This document shows positions 37,102 through 45,374 of a stretch of 64,000 bases of DNA, piece after piece (the stretch's first letter is position 1; each line of letters opens with the position of its first letter). The notes beneath the pieces are model-generated. The model worked only from the letters and a program-made list of their open reading frames with translations, ran no database searches and had not been told where the DNA came from. Where the stretch lies: NCBI RefSeq assembly GCF_031456295.1, contig NZ_JAVDUJ010000001.1, positions 806,001 to 870,000 on the forward strand, read 5' to 3'. The DNA comes from Arcanobacterium_A hippocoleae. Lineage in GTDB: Bacteria > Actinomycetota > Actinomycetes > Actinomycetales > Actinomycetaceae. The position numbers and the translations under genes were made by a program.

Positions 37102-37130
37102 AATTAAGCTGAAGTAACCATAGCAGTCAA
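37102..37130 (-). promoter_or_regulatory. Candidate pyr operon promoter
   Basis: Minus-strand TTGACT (37125-37130), 17-nt spacer and a weak -10 TTAATT (37102-37107), about 50 nt before the leader ORF. The tRNA-Lys terminator upstream means the operon needs its own promoter here. Confidence 0.4.
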
Positions 37131-37205
37131 AAATATGGTTCGCAAAATGAGCGCCACATACTGGAAATGAAAACCAAATAATGAGATACCAAAAATTCGA
37201 TAAAA

Positions 37206-37240
37206 ACAACAAAAGAGACATCCGAACTGGATGCCTCTTT
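37206..37240 (-). terminator. Terminator of tRNA-Lys
   Basis: 12-bp stem (37212-37223 with 37229-37240, one G-U) and five-base loop, followed on the minus strand by TGTTGTTTTT. Confidence 0.85.
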
Positions 37241-37247
37241 CGATTCG

Positions 37248-37320
37248 TACACCGCCTGGGACTCGAACCCAGAACCCTCTGATTAAGAGTCAGATGCTCT
37301 GCCAGTTGAGCTAGCGGTGC
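37248..37320 (-). tRNA. tRNA-Lys (anticodon CUU)
   Basis: 73 nt. Acceptor GCACCGC/GCGGTGT, D arm GCTC/GAGC, anticodon arm TCTGA-CTCTTAA-TCAGA (CUU), T arm CTGGG-TTCGAGT-CCCAG, discriminator A. CCA is not encoded (CGA follows). Confidence 0.97.
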
Positions 37321-37642
37321 GCAACATGAAGTTACTTTAGTAAACAAGATAAAAATAAGCAAGTCCGATTCGCATTTTTTATTGTGACCTCACCCACTAG
37401 CAAGGCTTAAATTTCACCTACCACATTTTTAATGCCTTATTCATTTCCCCAACAATCGAGTCATAAAGCACTGCGCAATGAAATTCTTTGCTTGCACCAA
37501 GCCACACAGCTACCGTGCTGCGCACCATTTCCCGAGCTATTGAGAATACCCCAAATCGCGTTTCACTTAACTCTTTGCCGTAGCATACACTTAAAATCAT
37601 TAATCTTGAATAAAACCCAACTTCTGATTCAGACACAGGTAG

Positions 37643-38584
37643 GTGCAACGTAACTTGTCCGCTCCAATCGTCACTCTCGCCACAAGTTCTCAATTCCCAA
37701 ACCTCGACAAAGACGAAGAAAATCTCCCAGACGCTCTGCGTGAACGAGGCATTGAACCACGCATCGCAGTTTGGGATGACCCGAGCGTAAATTGGGATGA
37801 AGCAGGGGTGGTAGTAGTCCGCTCAGTACGCGACTATGCCCAAGACCGCGATAACTTCGTAAAGTGGGCACACTCAGTGCCGCGCATCCTTAACTCTGCC
37901 GACACTATGACATGGAATACAGATAAACACTATCTGCAAGCCCTCCAAAAGCACGGCCTGCCAACAATCCCGACACTCTGGCTCGAACCCGGGCAGAATC
38001 TTACAAAACAGCAAATCCATTCACGCTTTCCCGCTTCCGGAGACTTTGTAGTAAAGCCTGCGATTTCCTCTGGCGGGCGTGGTACTGGACGATACACTGC
38101 CACTGATCCACGTTCACGCGGTGAAGCAATCAATCACGCACTACACGAACTGCGGCACGGTCGAACGGTAATGGTGCAGCGATACCTCGACGTGATTGAC
38201 CGGCAAGGTGAAACATCGCTGATTTACCTCAACGGGCTAGCCTCTTATCAGGTCGAAAAAGAGCCAATGCTTCACCCACGGTTCCGCACAGTAGAAGAAA
38301 CCAATGTAGTTGACGAAATCACCCATGTAGGTAATGCGTCAGCTGAAACATGGCGCTGGGGCGAGAAGATCCGCTCAGCCCTCCACGCATATATTAAAGA
38401 AACTTCCGGGCATGACGAGCTCCTTTTATTCAACCGTGTAGATATCGTACGTGGAGATGAGCACTCCGAATCGGAATTTTACGTGATGGAAATTTCACTG
38501 ATCGATTCCTCCCTATACCTTTCAGCAAATGACGAACACTTAACTCGTTTTGCCGACGCGATTCAGACCCGTATTTTTTGGTGA
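37643..38584 (+). CDS. ATP-grasp family protein, unknown ligase
   Basis: 313 residues. An N-terminal domain (IVTLATSSQFPNLDKDEENL...) precedes an ATP-grasp fold: GDFVVKPAISSGGRGTGRY is the ATP-binding lysine and Gly-rich loop, MVQRYLDVIDRQGETSLIYLNG the central strands, and FNRVDIVRGDE...YVMEISLIDSSLYL the metal-binding Asp/Glu region. Such proteins join a carboxylate to an amine or thiol with ATP; relatives include RimK, glutathione synthetase and the cycloserine enzyme DcsG. Substrate unknown. The start could be GTG 37643 or TTG 37655. It stands alone between tRNA genes. Confidence 0.75.
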   Translation: MQRNLSAPIVTLATSSQFPNLDKDEENLPDALRERGIEPRIAVWDDPSVNWDEAGVVVVRSVRDYAQDRDNFVKWAHSVPRILNSADTMTWNTDKHYLQALQKHGLPTIPTLWLEPGQNLTKQQIHSRFPASGDFVVKPAISSGGRGTGRYTATDPRSRGEAINHALHELRHGRTVMVQRYLDVIDRQGETSLIYLNGLASYQVEKEPMLHPRFRTVEETNVVDEITHVGNASAETWRWGEKIRSALHAYIKETSGHDELLLFNRVDIVRGDEHSESEFYVMEISLIDSSLYLSANDEHLTRFADAIQTRIFW

Positions 38585-38746
38585 GCTAAACAAACCAAAT
38601 CTCAACAAACCCCCAATTGATGCCGAAAATCAAAACACAGGTGACGCCTTTCACGAGCTTTCTCGAAAAAACGATTAGGCACAGCGTCATAGCTTTTGAT
38701 ATAGTTTCTATTCGTTGCTACTGCATACTGCAGATTGCACAAATAT

Positions 38747-38820
38747 GGTGGCTATAGCTCAGTCGGTAGAGCACCTGGTTGTGGTCCAGGGGGTCGCGGG
38801 TTCAAGTCCCGTTAGCCACC
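38747..38820 (+). tRNA. tRNA-His (anticodon GUG)
   Basis: 74 nt including the genome-encoded G-1 that opposes discriminator C73. Acceptor GTGGCTA/TAGCCAC, anticodon arm CCTGG-TTGTGGT-CCAGG (GUG), T arm CGGG-TTCAAGT-CCCG. CCA is not encoded. Confidence 0.97.
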
Positions 38821-38824
38821 CAAC

Positions 38825-38871
38825 TAAATATTAGAAATCGCAACCATCCTGGTTGCGATTTCTAATATTTA
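38825..38871. terminator. 22-bp perfect hairpin after tRNA-His
   Basis: Arms 38825-38846 and 38850-38871 are exact reverse complements with a three-base loop. The AT-rich base of the stem may replace a U-tract. It begins five bases after the tRNA. Confidence 0.75.
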
Positions 38872-39053
38872 AGCTATCCCCGCGTTACAGCAAATCAAAT
38901 ATTGCATTCCTGTCTATTTCCATCCTCTGACGGATCAGCAATTTTTCGAAACTACAAAAGACTCACCGCTAATAGCCGACTATCCGGCATCTGGGCTGGA
39001 AGACGTTTAACTCAGATAAACAGTCCCTACTTAAAGAATCCGTACTCTCCAAT

Positions 39054-39713
39054 TTACTGCGATAAACGAGTATGCGCTGCGGCAGCCCGCTTTGCCGTCA
39101 AGTCCGCCAAAATTTCTTCAGCTACATCCTTTGCCTCAGCACTCGACGGCCCCTCCCCGTCTGGCATTAACACTCCCCGGTAATAACGCAGCTCGTCAAT
39201 GGAATCATAAATATCACCAAGCGCACGGTGCCCGCCTGTTTTTTCCGGCGCAGCAAAATAAACTCGCGGATACCAGCGTTTTACCAATTCCTTGATCGAC
39301 GAAACGTCAATGATCCGATAATGTAGGTAATCAACCAGCTCAGGCATCTGCTTAAGCAAGAAATTCTTATCAGTACCAACAGAATTTCCACCTAGATGCG
39401 CTTTCCCCGCTTCTGGCACAAACCGTTTGATATATTCCAAAACCTGCGCCTGCGCCTGCGCTACCGAAAGCCCTTCATCCCATTCGTGAATCAGATTAGT
39501 TTTTGTATGCATCTTCCGCACAAAAGGATTCATCTGCGCTACGGCTGCAGCACCTGGGCGAATCACCAAATCCAATCCAGTATCATAAGGGTTCAGCTCT
39601 GAATCCGTCACTACTACCGCGATTTCACAAAGCTCATCACGCTCAAGATCCAGACCCGTCATTTCACAATCGATCCAAACAATTGGACTATTCTGCGCAG
39701 TAAAATTATTCAC
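39054..39713 (-). CDS. orn: Oligoribonuclease
   Basis: 219 residues of the DEDDh exonuclease family that degrades 2-5 nt RNA. Motifs: IVWIDCEMTGLD (first Asp/Glu), LGGNSVGTDKNFL (second Asp), HRALGDIYDSIDEL (His and third Asp). Start is GTG at 39713. Length is slightly above the 180-200 of E. coli because of a C-terminal Ala-rich extension, common in actinobacteria. Confidence 0.95.
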   Translation of the reverse strand: MNNFTAQNSPIVWIDCEMTGLDLERDELCEIAVVVTDSELNPYDTGLDLVIRPGAAAVAQMNPFVRKMHTKTNLIHEWDEGLSVAQAQAQVLEYIKRFVPEAGKAHLGGNSVGTDKNFLLKQMPELVDYLHYRIIDVSSIKELVKRWYPRVYFAAPEKTGGHRALGDIYDSIDELRYYRGVLMPDGEGPSSAEAKDVAEEILADLTAKRAAAAHTRLSQ

Positions 39714-40044
39714 TTCTCAAGCATAGCAAACTGCTTCCCCTGATCCTGTATTCGCACAGTTTTGCTTTGAAACACCTCAAGCTGCAGCTGTATCAGCTTT
39801 ATATGCACACGCAAACAGCTCAGATACTTTGCAATTCACAAACCTAATCTTTGCACAAATGTACATATAAAACCGCTGAACATGGACAGATTCCCATTTC
39901 GCGATATTTTCACTATGCATAAAAGGTGTTGTTGTATCTTTTAGATAATCTATTTTACAATTCAAGATGCTGCAGTGATGCAATTATCTTGGCTCATATA
40001 GATCATATCTGGCACTCAATGACGAATAAAGATAGTTAGGCAAA
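39714..40044. other. Divergent intergenic region orn / ugpQ-like
   Basis: 331 AT-rich nucleotides. I see no RNA gene or strong hairpin; a short dyad TAGATAATCTA lies at about 39939. Confidence 0.35.
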
Positions 40045-40782
40045 ATGAAACATCAAATTCTCAACCGGGAAATAATTGCACATCGCGGACTAAATACGCT
40101 TGCACCAGAAAATACACTTTCCGCAATTCGCATGACCGCCGATCAGGGCGGAAAATGGTTTGAAACCGATGTGGATATTCTTGGTGACGGCACTCCCGTG
40201 ATCATCCACGATACCCTGCTCGATCGCACCACAAATAAATCAGGATACTTTTATGATTTATCCATTGAAGATCTACCCAAAATTGATGCCGGTGCGTGGT
40301 TCTCGCGCGAATATGCAGGTGAGCCAATGCCAACTCTCAGACAACTCGTCGAGTTAATGAACGAGACTGGCTTAAATGCAAATATTGAACTGAAATCAAA
40401 CGAGCGCGGAAAAGACACTTCACTCCAATTGATCGAAAATACACTCGCAGAGCTGGAACGTCTCGATCCGGAACGAGAAATCATTATCTCCAGCTTCAAC
40501 CATCTTCTGCTCCATCACGTACACGAACGCCGTCCAGATATTCCAATTGGCGCGCTCTTTGTAAAAGAAAATCTCTGGCCAGACTGGCGTTCAATCCTTG
40601 AACTTGTAGGCGCAAGCTATATTCATCCCGAAAATACTGGACTCACGCAGCAAATGGTGCAAACATTCCGTGCCGCAGGATACGGAGTGAACGTCTGGAC
40701 AGTAAATAGTAAAGCTCGCGCAAACGAGTTATTCAATTGGGGTGCAACTGGGGTCTTTACAGATATTGCTCACGAATTCTAG
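40045..40782 (+). CDS. ugpQ: Glycerophosphodiester phosphodiesterase
   Basis: 245 residues of the GDPD family. It cleaves glycerophosphodiesters to glycerol-3-phosphate and an alcohol. Catalytic motif IAHRGLNTLAPENTLSA with the two His (HRG and VIIHDTLLDR) and metal-binding ETDVDILGDG are present. No signal peptide, so cytoplasmic. An MFS transporter gene follows 130 nt later and may supply its substrate. Confidence 0.9.
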   Translation: MKHQILNREIIAHRGLNTLAPENTLSAIRMTADQGGKWFETDVDILGDGTPVIIHDTLLDRTTNKSGYFYDLSIEDLPKIDAGAWFSREYAGEPMPTLRQLVELMNETGLNANIELKSNERGKDTSLQLIENTLAELERLDPEREIIISSFNHLLLHHVHERRPDIPIGALFVKENLWPDWRSILELVGASYIHPENTGLTQQMVQTFRAAGYGVNVWTVNSKARANELFNWGATGVFTDIAHEF

Positions 40783-40912
40783 GCCTAATCTGAGCTCCTG
40801 CCAATAATTATCACGATATTCACTAACCCGTACTAGGCGTTTTTCTTTTGCCTATACATCGGGTGGAATTTTTTGCACACTTTTTCAAACAATCACTACT
40901 AGGAAAATAATC

Positions 40913-42277
40913 ATGAATGAAAATCTTGCGACTTCCAAGTCACGTATTCCCTCATTTTTACGGCGCGGCAAAATTGGCGCATTTTTGACGGTGGTACTCA
41001 CCGGTCAGCTTGTATATGTATCTTTTGAAGCATTTAAGGGCGCCTTGATTCTTCCCCTCACCGAATCTTTGGGAATTGGTATTGACCAATTCGGCATCTT
41101 GATGGGCTGGATTGGAATTGCAATGTTCTTTTACGTACCTGCAGGTTGGGTGAATAATCGTTTTACGATTCGCTCAATTCTCATTGCTTTTGCTGGATGG
41201 CGTCTTGTAACATTCTTAATCCTCTTCCTCATCCCCAATCTTCCATTCAACGTGATGGTTGCTATCGCCATCAGCTGGGGTATCTGGGATGCAATCGGAT
41301 GGCCTGCTGTTGTGAATGGGGTTGTGTTTGTATCAGCTGACGATAACAGCAAAGGACGCGGGCTCGCAATGGGGTTGCTTGAAACAATCCGTCGCGGACT
41401 TGAAGTAGTGATGAATCTCGTAGTAATCACAGTAATCGGTTTGTTCCCTGCGCAAACTACCATTGTTTTAAAAATCTTTGGTGCGGGATACGCATTGCTG
41501 CTTGTGCCGATTGTGATCGCGCTGTTGCGTTTCTTGCCAAAAAATGCAATTGCCGAATCAGTGCAGATTGGCGAAAAAACTGCGGGCAAGAATATGGCGG
41601 CATTAGCTGGTTTACTTCAAGTACTTGCAAAGCCTCGCGTCTGGCTTGCCGGTTTAGCTGCAATGTGCATCTACTGGACTTACGTGAATCTGATTTACCT
41701 CTCAGCTCCTTATGTAAAACTCGTATTTAACGCATCAGATTCAGTAGCCGGAATCTTCGGTATTTTTAACACTGGGCTTGTGGGCGTATTTGCAGGTTTA
41801 GTATCTGGAATTGTTGCTGATTATGTATTCAAATCATCAACCGTCATGCTCGGTGTAGCACTCACGATTACGACGGCAGGAGCATTCTGCGTTTACTGGC
41901 TGCCAGCAGACCCCAATATGATGTGGCCAGCAATGGTGCTCTTGATGGTGATGGCAGTAGGGGTATTTATGGGTAAGGCAGTGATTCTGGCACCAATTGC
42001 AGAATTGCATCTGCCCGAGCAGATTTCTGGTTCAGCGATGTCTGTAGGTTCTTTTGCCGCCTACGCTTCCGTATTCTGGGCGCACCCAATGACCGCCGGA
42101 ATCGTAGAGCACTACAAAGATAATCCATATGACGGCTATCAGATTGTACTGTTAATTACAGTTGTAGTAGCTGCTGCCGGTGCTTCCTGCGCATTGATCC
42201 TAGCGATTATCAATAGGCGGATGAGCAATCAGAAAATTATTTCCGAAACGGAATTGCCAGCAGCTAAGCAGAGCTAA
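40913..42277 (+). CDS. MFS transporter, substrate unknown
   Basis: 454 residues with about 12 helices in two halves; the middle loop starts around LRFLPKNAIAESVQIGEK. The first half has the MFS-like GRGLAMGLLETIRRG segment. It follows a glycerophosphodiesterase gene on the same strand, so uptake of glycerophosphodiesters is a plausible but untested idea. The ATG at 40913 has AGGAAAAT. A hairpin closes the unit. Confidence 0.8.
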   Translation: MNENLATSKSRIPSFLRRGKIGAFLTVVLTGQLVYVSFEAFKGALILPLTESLGIGIDQFGILMGWIGIAMFFYVPAGWVNNRFTIRSILIAFAGWRLVTFLILFLIPNLPFNVMVAIAISWGIWDAIGWPAVVNGVVFVSADDNSKGRGLAMGLLETIRRGLEVVMNLVVITVIGLFPAQTTIVLKIFGAGYALLLVPIVIALLRFLPKNAIAESVQIGEKTAGKNMAALAGLLQVLAKPRVWLAGLAAMCIYWTYVNLIYLSAPYVKLVFNASDSVAGIFGIFNTGLVGVFAGLVSGIVADYVFKSSTVMLGVALTITTAGAFCVYWLPADPNMMWPAMVLLMVMAVGVFMGKAVILAPIAELHLPEQISGSAMSVGSFAAYASVFWAHPMTAGIVEHYKDNPYDGYQIVLLITVVVAAAGASCALILAIINRRMSNQKIISETELPAAKQS

Positions 42278-42303
42278 TTACAAAATTAATTTCAAGACAT
42301 TTT

Positions 42304-42337
42304 AGCTGGTGTATCTCTAAGAGGAGGTACACCAGCT
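42304..42337 (+). terminator. Hairpin after the MFS gene
   Basis: 15-bp stem with two G-U pairs (42304-42318 with 42323-42337), four-base loop; no U-tract directly after. Confidence 0.6.
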
Positions 42338-42420
42338 GCAACTTTATCCAAAATATTGCAAAATCATAGCTATGCTTTTGCATCAACTGTTAATACGTTT
42401 TAGCAGCTAAACTTAAAACT

Positions 42421-45213
42421 ATGAACACCCACAACGCTCCTGCCTTAAATCTTGCTCTTGATCATCTTGAAGATGCCCACGGTTTTTCACCTCCTGCCGA
42501 GGAAATCGCAGCAGCATTTACCGATTGGGTTGCCAGCACTGGAAAAACGATGTATCCCCACCAATCAGATGCACTACTTGGGATCGTCGCAGGAGATCAT
42601 GTGATCGTCGCTACCCCCACTGGTTCTGGAAAATCGCTGATTGCGATGCAAGCGCTTTTCACTGCACTGGCGACGGGTGTGACCGCCTACTACACTGCTC
42701 CATTAAAAGCCTTAGTATCAGAAAAATTTTTCGAGTTGATTCGATATTTTGGCGCGCACAATGTGGGCATGGTGACGGGAGACTCAGCAATCAACGCAAA
42801 CGCCCCGATTATTTGTGCAACATCTGAAATTTTGGCAAATATTGCGCTGCGCGAAGGGGAAAATGCAGACTGCGGGATGGTCGTGATGGACGAGTTTCAT
42901 TTCTATGCAGACCCGCAACGCGGATGGGCCTGGCAAGTACCACTCCTTGAATTACCGCAAGCACAGCAAGTCCTTCTTTCCGCCACGCTCGGCGATACCA
43001 GTTGGCTGGAAAAAGACTTACACAAGCGCACCGGACGTAATGTGAGTGTGATCGACGATGCGATCCGCCCCGTGCCTTTACATTATTCCTGGTCAACCAA
43101 TCCGCTTGGCGAAGTGATTCAGGAACTCGTCACCACGCATCTTGCCCCGGTTTATGTGGTACATTTTGCACAGCGTGAAGCTATTTCTACTGCGCAACAG
43201 CTGCTCTCAATGAGCCTGGTTGCAAAAGAACAAAAATTGCAGATTGCAGCAGTCTTAGAAAATTATAAGTTTGGTGCCGGATTCGGGAAAGTGCTCTCGA
43301 AGCTTTTACGCAAAGGCATTGGCGTGCATCATGCCGGGTTGTTACCGCGCTATCGCCGACTAGTAGAACGTTTAACACAAGCAGGATTATTAAATGTCAT
43401 TTGCGGCACGGACACTCTCGGAGTAGGAATCAATGTACCGATTCGCACAGTGCTGATCACGAGTCTCACAAAATTTGACGGAAATAAAATGCGGCACTTA
43501 AATGCCCGCGAATTTCATCAAATTGCAGGGCGCGCTGGCAGAGCTGGTTTCGATACCATCGGTTATGTGATTGTGCAGGCCCCTGATCATGAGATCGAAA
43601 ATGCGCGCCGCATCCGGAATGCTGGCGATGATGCGCAAAAACTGAAACGCGTGCAGAAAGTAAAACCGGAGGAAGGAAAACTCACCTGGTCTGAAAAAAC
43701 CTTTGAAACTTTGCAGCAGAAAGAACCGGAAACACTAAAATCGCAATTTAGGATCAATCATGCCACGATCCTAAATTTGCTCCAACGCCCAGATCCAGTA
43801 CGGGCAGCCGTCAGCCTGCTGACTCAAAATCATGAACCAAGCACTGAGCGGAATCTGCTCATTCGGCAGGCAATCGAAATTTACACGTCTTTACGCCGAG
43901 CCGAAGTAATTCAGCACGAAAACCGCGATTGGCGCACTGCCCACAAATGTGATGCTTATGGAATGCCTGCATCTTTGCATCCCGCCCAAAATAGCTCCAA
44001 TTCTGCCGCAGGTTGCTCCAATCACTCAAATTTTGATCCCCAAAACGGAAACCATACGATTCATTTCCGAAAAGATGTGCCGAGTGATTTTGCCCTAAAT
44101 GCACCACTGTCTCCGTTTGCGCTTTCGGCACTTGATTTGCTTGATCCACTCTCCCCTTCCTACTCCCTGGACGTACTTTCCGTAATTGAAGCAGTACAAG
44201 AAGACCCTTTACCGGTATTGATTGCACAGCAAAAAGCTAAGCGCGGAAAAGTAATCAATCGCCTCAAAAATGAAGGCGTAGACTATTATGAGCGGATCCA
44301 GATCGTAGATGAAATTTCATATCCGCAGCCGCTTGCTGAATTATTGAAACCAGCTTTAGAAATTTATGCGCAAACGAATCCGTGGGTGCGTTCCCACCAG
44401 CTTTCACCCAAATCGATCGTACGGCAGATGGTAGAAGAAGCAATGACATTCACCGAGTTTGTGTCACGCTACGATCTGGCACGCTCCGAAGGAGTGCTAC
44501 TGCGCTATTTAACTGATACATACCGCGCATTACGTCAGATCCTTCCTCATGATGTGCGCTCTGACGAAATAAATGCAATTATTGATTGGCTCGGAAAACT
44601 TGTACGCTCGATTGATTCTTCCTTACTTGACGAATGGGAAGCATTAGCACGCGGAGAAATAAATTCTGGTAGCGATGCAGCCTTTTCCAGTTTTAACGAA
44701 AATGAATCTGACGATGGCACCTCAGGCACCGAGCTTGCTTTTGGTGCGAATGCTGACGGAAAAATCAGTTTCTCACGAAATAAACATAAATTGCGTCGTG
44801 CGATCCGCAATCAAATGTTCAGTTTTGTGGAAGCAATTGATCGCGATGATCTTGATTATCTCACTGCTGCAGCTAATGTTCACGGCTGGGATTTTAACCG
44901 TTGGGCTACAGCGGTAGACCAATATTTTGCTGAATACGATTATCTCGGCACTGATACGGCGGCTCGTTCTGAGAAATATTTCCAAGTATTGGAAGATCCG
45001 GCACTTGCGGATTTATTGCAGGCTGGAATTGATGACACTTTGGCGATGGAATTATTGGAGAGTCATGCTACTGGCCGGATCTGGCTGGCGATTCAAGTGC
45101 TTGATGACGGAGAAGATGATTTGGCGTGGGCGCTTTGGGCTTATGTAGATCTCGACGCCTCTGATGCGGCTGACGAGCTCATCTTGCAGCTGATCAACTT
45201 TGGCCAACGCTAA
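42421..45213 (+). CDS. Ski2-like DEAD/DEAH-box helicase with DUF3516
   Basis: 930 residues. Helicase core: Walker A VATPTGSGKSLIAMQ, motif II VMDEFHFY, motif III LLSATLGD, motif VI HQIAGRAGRAGFDT, and the HHAGLLPRYRRLVERL segment characteristic of Ski2/Mtr4-type RNA helicases. The C-terminal third (about 560-930) is the actinobacterial DUF3516 domain. Likely remodels RNA; its substrate is unknown. The TAAACT box at 42402-42407 seven bases before ATG and the missing ribosome site suggest a leaderless transcript (the -10 assignment is by eye). Confidence 0.88.
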   Translation: MNTHNAPALNLALDHLEDAHGFSPPAEEIAAAFTDWVASTGKTMYPHQSDALLGIVAGDHVIVATPTGSGKSLIAMQALFTALATGVTAYYTAPLKALVSEKFFELIRYFGAHNVGMVTGDSAINANAPIICATSEILANIALREGENADCGMVVMDEFHFYADPQRGWAWQVPLLELPQAQQVLLSATLGDTSWLEKDLHKRTGRNVSVIDDAIRPVPLHYSWSTNPLGEVIQELVTTHLAPVYVVHFAQREAISTAQQLLSMSLVAKEQKLQIAAVLENYKFGAGFGKVLSKLLRKGIGVHHAGLLPRYRRLVERLTQAGLLNVICGTDTLGVGINVPIRTVLITSLTKFDGNKMRHLNAREFHQIAGRAGRAGFDTIGYVIVQAPDHEIENARRIRNAGDDAQKLKRVQKVKPEEGKLTWSEKTFETLQQKEPETLKSQFRINHATILNLLQRPDPVRAAVSLLTQNHEPSTERNLLIRQAIEIYTSLRRAEVIQHENRDWRTAHKCDAYGMPASLHPAQNSSNSAAGCSNHSNFDPQNGNHTIHFRKDVPSDFALNAPLSPFALSALDLLDPLSPSYSLDVLSVIEAVQEDPLPVLIAQQKAKRGKVINRLKNEGVDYYERIQIVDEISYPQPLAELLKPALEIYAQTNPWVRSHQLSPKSIVRQMVEEAMTFTEFVSRYDLARSEGVLLRYLTDTYRALRQILPHDVRSDEINAIIDWLGKLVRSIDSSLLDEWEALARGEINSGSDAAFSSFNENESDDGTSGTELAFGANADGKISFSRNKHKLRRAIRNQMFSFVEAIDRDDLDYLTAAANVHGWDFNRWATAVDQYFAEYDYLGTDTAARSEKYFQVLEDPALADLLQAGIDDTLAMELLESHATGRIWLAIQVLDDGEDDLAWALWAYVDLDASDAADELILQLINFGQR

Positions 45214-45326
45214 TTCATGCATAAATACAAGTGCTTCGATGCTTCAAATCATGCAAGCGTCGAAAATGGTTTTCCTGATTGATACTGATGGCATCAAATC
45301 TATTTCGGCTCCTGGAAAATACAGCA

Positions 45327-45363
45327 AAGCGTGCACCTCTTTTCAGGCAAGAGGTGCACGCTT
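45327..45363. terminator. Bidirectional hairpin between helicase and GH3 gene
   Basis: 15-bp perfect stem (45327-45341 with 45349-45363), seven-base loop, between convergent genes. Confidence 0.75.
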
Positions 45364-45374
45364 CACATCCTTAT

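Noticed and set aside
37248..37320. tRNA genes as phage or island attachment sites
   Set aside because: No integrase, no direct repeat of the tRNA ends and no foreign gene content next to any of the three tRNAs.
38825..38871. CRISPR-like or mobile inverted repeat
   Set aside because: A single hairpin directly after tRNA-His; no repeats or transposase nearby, so a terminator is simpler.
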